Below are positions 59,831-64,000 of a stretch of DNA of 64,000 nt, one piece after another. Position 1 is the stretch's first letter; each line of letters opens with the position of its first letter. A program made the position numbers and the translations under genes. Origin of the DNA: Inquilinus ginsengisoli_A (lineage in GTDB: Bacteria; Pseudomonadota; Alphaproteobacteria; DSM-16000; Inquilinaceae); NCBI RefSeq assembly GCF_031453975.1, contig NZ_JAVDPW010000012.1:124001-188000 (forward strand), in the 5' to 3' direction. The notes beneath the pieces are model-generated. The model was not told where the DNA came from and did not search any database. It was given only the letters and a program-made list of their open reading frames with translations.

Positions 59831-61726
59831 TTACCCCCGACTATATCCCGATCGCTGCAAAGTCACGCGAATTTCATCGAGAATCGCGGGATCGTCGATC
59901 GTGGCGGGCGTCGTGTAGGGCACCGAATCGGCGATTCGAACCATCGTGGCCCGCAGGATCTTGCCCGACCGCGTCTTCGGCAGGCGGTCGACGATCATCG
60001 CGGTCTTGAACACGGCGATCGGGCCGATCTGGTCGCGCACCCGCTGCACCGCCTCGGCCGCGATCGTCTCGTGCGGCCGGGTCACCCCCGCCTTCAGCAC
60101 CAGGAAGCCCAGCGGCACCTGGCCCTTCACCTCGTCCGCCGCCCCGATCACCGCGCATTCCGCGACATCGGGGTGGCCGGCCAGCACCTCCTCGATCTGC
60201 CCGGTCGACAGGCGGTGGCCGGCGACGTTGATGACGTCGTCGACCCGGCTCATGACGAAGACATAGCCGTCCTCGTCGATCATCCCGGCGTCGCCGGTGG
60301 TGTAGAAGCCGGGATAGGCCTCGAGATAGGCGCTGCGGAACCGGGCCTCGGCCTGCCACAGCGTCGGCGCGGCGCCGGGCGGCATCGGCAGGCGGCAGAC
60401 CAGCACGCCGATCTCCCCGGGCGGCATCTCCGCCCCGTCCGGCCCCAGCACCCGCACGTCCCAGCCCGGCATCGGCCTGGTCGGCGACCCCGGCTTGACC
60501 GGCATCGCCTCCAGCCCCAGCGGGTCGGCGCAGATCGCCCAGCCGGTCTCGGTCTGCCACCAATGGTCGATCACCGGCCGATGCAGCAGCCCTTCGGCCC
60601 AGGCCAGGGTGTCGGGGTCGCAGCGCTCGCCGGCCAGGAACAGGGCGCGGAAGCGCGACAGGTCGTGCTGCGCCAGGTGCCGGCCCTCGAAATCCTCGCG
60701 CTTGATGGCGCGGAAGGCGGTGGGGGCGGTGAACAGCACGCTGACGCCGTGCTGCGCGACCACCCGCCAGAAGGCGCCGGCATCGGGGGTGCCGACCGGC
60801 TTGCCCTCGTACAGCACGGTGGTGCAGCCGGCCAGCAGCGGGGCGTAGACGATGTAGGAATGGCCGACCGCCCAGCCGATGTCGGAGGCGGCCCAGTACA
60901 CCTCGCCGGGCTTGACGCCGTAGACCGCGCCCATGGTCCAGGCCAGGGCCACGGCATGGCCGCCATTGTCGCGCACGATGCCCTTGGGCTGGCCGGTGGT
61001 GCCGGAGGTGTAGAGGATGTAGAGCGGGTCGGTCGCCGCCACCGGCACGCAGGCCGCCGGGGCGGCCGCTTTCTCGACCTCCGTCCAGTCATGGTCGCGG
61101 CCCAGCTGCATCGCTGCGGCGCATTGCGGCCGCTGCAGGATCACCGTCGCCGGAACCTTGTGCCGGGCCAGGTCCAGCGCGGCGTCGAGCAGCGGCTTGT
61201 AGGCGATAACGCGCGCGACCTCGATGCCGCAGGAGGCGGAGACGACCAGCTTCGGCGTGCAGTCGTCGATCCGCGACGCCAGCTCCGGCGCCGCGAAGCC
61301 GCCGAACACCACGGAATGCACCGCGCCCAGCCGGGCGCAGGCCAGCATGGCGACCACCGCCTCGGGCACCATCGGCATGTAGATCACGACCCGGTCGCCG
61401 GGGCCGACGCCCAGGGCGCGCATGGCGCCGGCGAAGCGGGCGACGCGGTCGGTCAGCGCGGCATAGGTGAAGCGCTGCACGGTGCCGGTGACCGGGCTGT
61501 CATAGATCAGCGCCACCCGGTCGCCATGGCCGGCGGCGACGTGGCGGTCCAGCGCGTTGTGGCAGGTGTTCAGCCGGCCGCCGGCGAACCAGCGATAGAG
61601 GGGCGCGTTGCTGTCGTCCAGCACCCGGTCCCAGGGCCGGTCCCAGTCGATCGCGGCGGCGGCGTCGCCCCAGAATCCCTCGGGGTCGGCGAGCGCGCGG
61701 CGACAGGCCTCGGCATAGGCTCCCAT
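59831..61726 (-). CDS. prpE: propionyl-CoA synthetase (AMP-forming)
   Basis: Adenylate-forming ligase of 631 residues that activates propionate (or acetate) to the CoA thioester. It has YILYTSGTTGQPKGIVRDNG, DHWWQTETGWAI, GDAGMIDEDGYVFVMSRVDDVINVAGHRLS (shown in part) and the acetylatable lysine in PKTRSGKILRATM. The GIVRDNGGHAVALAWTM stretch is more like PrpE than Acs, and length agrees with PrpE. Start MGAYAEACRRAL at 61726 matches the family; the upstream frame is not. Divergent from a second acyl-CoA synthetase across 194 bp. Confidence 0.9.
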   Translation of the reverse strand: MGAYAEACRRALADPEGFWGDAAAAIDWDRPWDRVLDDSNAPLYRWFAGGRLNTCHNALDRHVAAGHGDRVALIYDSPVTGTVQRFTYAALTDRVARFAGAMRALGVGPGDRVVIYMPMVPEAVVAMLACARLGAVHSVVFGGFAAPELASRIDDCTPKLVVSASCGIEVARVIAYKPLLDAALDLARHKVPATVILQRPQCAAAMQLGRDHDWTEVEKAAAPAACVPVAATDPLYILYTSGTTGQPKGIVRDNGGHAVALAWTMGAVYGVKPGEVYWAASDIGWAVGHSYIVYAPLLAGCTTVLYEGKPVGTPDAGAFWRVVAQHGVSVLFTAPTAFRAIKREDFEGRHLAQHDLSRFRALFLAGERCDPDTLAWAEGLLHRPVIDHWWQTETGWAICADPLGLEAMPVKPGSPTRPMPGWDVRVLGPDGAEMPPGEIGVLVCRLPMPPGAAPTLWQAEARFRSAYLEAYPGFYTTGDAGMIDEDGYVFVMSRVDDVINVAGHRLSTGQIEEVLAGHPDVAECAVIGAADEVKGQVPLGFLVLKAGVTRPHETIAAEAVQRVRDQIGPIAVFKTAMIVDRLPKTRSGKILRATMVRIADSVPYTTPATIDDPAILDEIRVTLQRSGYSRG

Positions 61727-61920
61727 GGACGTTCCTCCCGGACACGCGATTTTCCGAACCCTAGCGCCGTGCGGCCACTGGGGCGAGTGGGGAAGATGAC
61801 CCCCCAAGAGGCCGGTGTCGCGATCCGGCCAGCGTCAGCCGCGGCGGGCGGACCGCGATCCAGCCATTTCGTCTCAAACTGCGCGGTGCCACAGTGTCTC
61901 CAACGAACGGGGGGCCGTCG

Positions 61921-63540
61921 ATGCCGCATGCCTATGACACCGATCTCGACCGCAACGCGGCGAACCATGTGGCGCTGACGCCGCTGTCCTTCCTCGGCCG
62001 CGCCGCGCTGGCGCATCCGGACCGGCCGGCCGTGGTCTATGGCGAGGTGACGCGAAGCTGGCGCGAGACCGCGGAACGCTGCCGCCGCCTGGGCTCCGCC
62101 CTGTCGCGCCGCGGCATCGGCAAGAACGACACCGTGGCGGTGATGGCGCCGAACATCCCGGAGGCGTTCGAGGCCACCTTCGGCGTGCCGATGACCGGCG
62201 GCGTGCTGTGCGCCCTCAACATCCGGCTCGACGCCGCGGCGATCGCCTTCCAGCTGCAGCATTCCGAGACCAGGATCCTGCTGGCCGACCGCGAATACGC
62301 CGCGGTGGTCCGCGCGGCCGTGGCCCAGATGGCGGCGCCACCCCTGGTGGTCGACATCGTCGACCCGGCCTGCGGCGGCGACCCGGTGGGCGGCCTGACC
62401 TATGACGACCTGCTGGCCGAAGGCGACCCGGCCTATGACGGGGTGCGCCCGGACGACGAGTGGGACGCGATCGCGCTGAACTACACCTCGGGCACCACTG
62501 GTGACCCCAAGGGCGTGGTGACCCATCATCGCGGAGCCTATCTCAACGCCCTCGGCAACGTGGTCACCTGGGCGATGCCGCACCACCCGGCCTATCTCTG
62601 GACCCTGCCGATGTTCCATTGCAACGGCTGGTGCTTCCCCTGGACCATCACGGCGCTGGCCGGCACCCATGTCTGCCTGCGCCGGGTCGCCGCCCGCGAC
62701 ATCTACGCTGCCATCGCCGACCACGGCGTCACCCATCTCTGCGGCGCGCCGATCGTCATGGGCATGCTGCTGAACGCGGCGCCCGAGGACCGGCGGGAGT
62801 TTCCCCAGTCGATCCAGATGATGACCGCGGCCTCGCCGCCGCCGGCCGCGGTGCTGGAGGGCATGGCCCGGCTGGGCGTCCAGGTCACCCATGTCTATGG
62901 CCTGACCGAGGTCTACGGCCCGGCCGTGGTGTGCGACTGGAAGACGGAATGGGACGCGCTGCCGGCGGGGGAGCAGGCGCGGCTGAAGTCGCGCCAGGGC
63001 CTGCCCTATGTGGTGCAGGAAGGGCTGATGGTGGCCGATCCCGACACGCTGGCCCCGGTGCCGGCCGACGGCGAGACCATGGGCGAGGTGTTCATGCGTG
63101 GCAACATCACCATGAAGGGCTATCTCAAGAACCCTGCCGCGACCGCGAAGGCCTTCGCCGGCGGCTGGTTCCACACCGGCGACCTCGGGGTGATGCATGC
63201 CGACGGCTATGTCGAGCTGAAGGACCGGTCGAAGGACATCATCATCTCCGGCGGCGAGAACATCTCGACCATCGAGGTCGAGGGCGTGCTGTACCGCCAC
63301 CCCGCGGTGCTTGAGGCGGCGGTGGTGGCGCGGCCGGATGCGACCTGGGGCGAGACCCCCTGCGCCTTCGTCACGCTGCGGCCGGGGGCGAGCGCGACGC
63401 AGGCGGAGATCATCGCCTTTTGCCGGCAGCACCTGGCGCATTTCAAATGCCCGAAGACGGTGGTGTTCGGCGACCTGCCCAAGACCTCGACCGGCAAGAT
63501 CCAGAAATTCGTGCTGCGCGACCAGGCCCGGGCGCTCTGA
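61921..63540 (+). CDS. acyl-CoA synthetase, AMP-binding (DmdB-like)
   Basis: Ligase of 539 residues that activates a medium-chain or thio-substituted fatty acid. Features: LNYTSGTTGDPKGVVTHHRG, VTHVYGLTEVYGP, WFHTGDLGVMHADGYVELKDRSKDIIISGGENIS (shown in part) and PKTSTGKIQKFVLR. The N-terminus NHVALTPLSFLGRAALAHPDRPAVVYG is typical of the group containing 3-methylmercaptopropionyl-CoA ligase DmdB. Substrate is inferred only. ATG 61921 is preceded by GGGGGGCCGTCG. The downstream gene is convergent and starts outside the window. Confidence 0.87.
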   Translation: MPHAYDTDLDRNAANHVALTPLSFLGRAALAHPDRPAVVYGEVTRSWRETAERCRRLGSALSRRGIGKNDTVAVMAPNIPEAFEATFGVPMTGGVLCALNIRLDAAAIAFQLQHSETRILLADREYAAVVRAAVAQMAAPPLVVDIVDPACGGDPVGGLTYDDLLAEGDPAYDGVRPDDEWDAIALNYTSGTTGDPKGVVTHHRGAYLNALGNVVTWAMPHHPAYLWTLPMFHCNGWCFPWTITALAGTHVCLRRVAARDIYAAIADHGVTHLCGAPIVMGMLLNAAPEDRREFPQSIQMMTAASPPPAAVLEGMARLGVQVTHVYGLTEVYGPAVVCDWKTEWDALPAGEQARLKSRQGLPYVVQEGLMVADPDTLAPVPADGETMGEVFMRGNITMKGYLKNPAATAKAFAGGWFHTGDLGVMHADGYVELKDRSKDIIISGGENISTIEVEGVLYRHPAVLEAAVVARPDATWGETPCAFVTLRPGASATQAEIIAFCRQHLAHFKCPKTVVFGDLPKTSTGKIQKFVLRDQARAL

Positions 63541-64000
63541 TCACGCCTCCGCCGCGGCCATGACGCTGCGGCGGAGGCCCTCGGCGTAGGAGGTCTTGGC
63601 GATCGGGCCAAGCAGGGCCTGCAGGGCGGAATCGTCCATCACCACCGGGTCGGTCCACAGATAGTGCATCTCGACCAGCTCGCGCAGCAGCGGGCTGAAC
63701 AGGCCGCCCAGGCGCAGGCCCAGCTTGCCGACCACCATCAGCTTCGGCTTGCGGCCGGCGGCGGCGAAGGCCAGGCCGGCCGCCTCGCGCGCCGTGATGG
63801 TGCCCGGTCCCGCCAGGTGCCACACCCGGCCCCAGGCCTCGTCCCGCGACACCAGCGCCGCGACCACCGGGCCGGCGTCGGGCACGTAGAGGAATTCGTG
63901 CGGCCGGTCGATCGGGCCGAGCATCTGCGCCCGGCCGCCCTTCGCCGCGGCGTCGATCGCGCTGCGCAGCACGCTGCGCTCGACCCCTGGGCCGTAGAAA
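63541..64000 (-). CDS. NAD-dependent epimerase/dehydratase family protein (5' part outside window)
   Basis: C-terminal 152 codons of a minus-strand gene whose start lies beyond base 64000. The edge reads FYGPGVERSVL, the conserved RFYGPGxxR region of extended SDR proteins, then RPHEFLYVPDAGPVVAALV and VWHLAGPGTITAREAAGLAFAAAG, where the sugar-nucleotide epimerase-like NmrA/SDR group has its substrate loop. The Rossmann GxxGxxG and YxxxK are outside the window, so activity cannot be judged. The stop directly abuts the acyl-CoA synthetase stop. Confidence 0.82.
   Translation of the reverse strand, partial: FYGPGVERSVLRSAIDAAAKGGRAQMLGPIDRPHEFLYVPDAGPVVAALVSRDEAWGRVWHLAGPGTITAREAAGLAFAAAGRKPKLMVVGKLGLRLGGLFSPLLRELVEMHYLWTDPVVMDDSALQALLGPIAKTSYAEGLRRSVMAAAEA

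Noticed and set aside
59701..60009. Plus-strand frame of 102 codons after hsp20
   Set aside because: Its second half lies opposite the 3' end of the propionyl-CoA synthetase gene, there is no ribosome-binding site, and the composition is not protein-like.

Overview
The window is GC-rich bacterial DNA (roughly two thirds G+C or more) packed with genes on both strands. Gene content points to an alphaproteobacterium of the Rhodospirillales/Azospirillaceae type, possibly Inquilinus-like: a DUF1013/TrcR cell-cycle regulator, a DUF1192 protein, two DUF465/YdcH proteins, a Mur-like Fur without CxxC motifs, a CyaC-type redox cyclase, and many dispersed palindromes of the kind common in this class. 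The genus is inference. No rRNA, tRNA, phage, transposase or CRISPR array was seen.

Left third (1-28.3 kb): the end of a taurine uptake operon (tauC, tauD) and a GNAT protein, then a sugar-catabolic block. On the minus strand are a sugar ABC importer (binding protein and two permeases) and a Gfo/Idh/MocA-aldo/keto reductase fusion. Divergent from them are a ROK repressor, a second Gfo/Idh/MocA oxidoreductase and a ThuA-like protein; the set resembles the 3-keto-sugar (ThuAB) type of catabolism. ExoD, a membrane adenylate cyclase with a ferredoxin domain, Fur, a large MscS channel, a sulfite-oxidase-fold protein, LysR, an aldo/keto reductase and a small tyrosine phosphatase follow. A second sugar cluster (20.9-28.3 kb) has an ABC importer with one frameshifted permease, a PfkB kinase, a GH4 glycosidase, a divergent HutC-type GntR regulator next to a perfect 22-bp palindrome, and a fructosamine-kinase-like protein. 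Neither importer has its ATPase in the window.

Middle (28.5-46 kb): a complete branched-chain amino acid importer operon (livH, livM, livG, livF, a small membrane protein, then the binding protein) closed by a strong terminator; glycogen phosphorylase; a YejA-like oligopeptide-binding protein; a small secreted protein; a ribbon-helix-helix protein; fumarase C; a cobalt-type nitrile hydratase operon (alpha, beta, accessory, RidA); and a pair of oxygenases resembling TmpA/TmpB of organophosphonate breakdown, with a divergent LysR regulator.

Right third (46-64 kb): a degenerate M15-peptidase-like membrane protein, purK-purE, DUF465, phosphofructokinase, a small accessory patch with a duplicated promoter/start region, a MOSC protein, a patatin-like lipase, acetoacetate decarboxylase, TrcR, a quinone reductase, DUF1192, 3-hydroxybutyrate dehydrogenase, a small heat-shock protein with an apparent heat-shock promoter and ROSE-type RNA thermometer, two acyl-CoA synthetases and a truncated epimerase. 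Acetoacetate decarboxylase, 3-hydroxybutyrate dehydrogenase and propionyl-CoA synthetase suggest short-chain acid and ketone-body metabolism.

Several families of palindromic repeats fill intergenic gaps. The most notable is a GC-rich inverted element of about 160 bp that lies between the binding-protein gene and the first permease gene in both sugar ABC operons.
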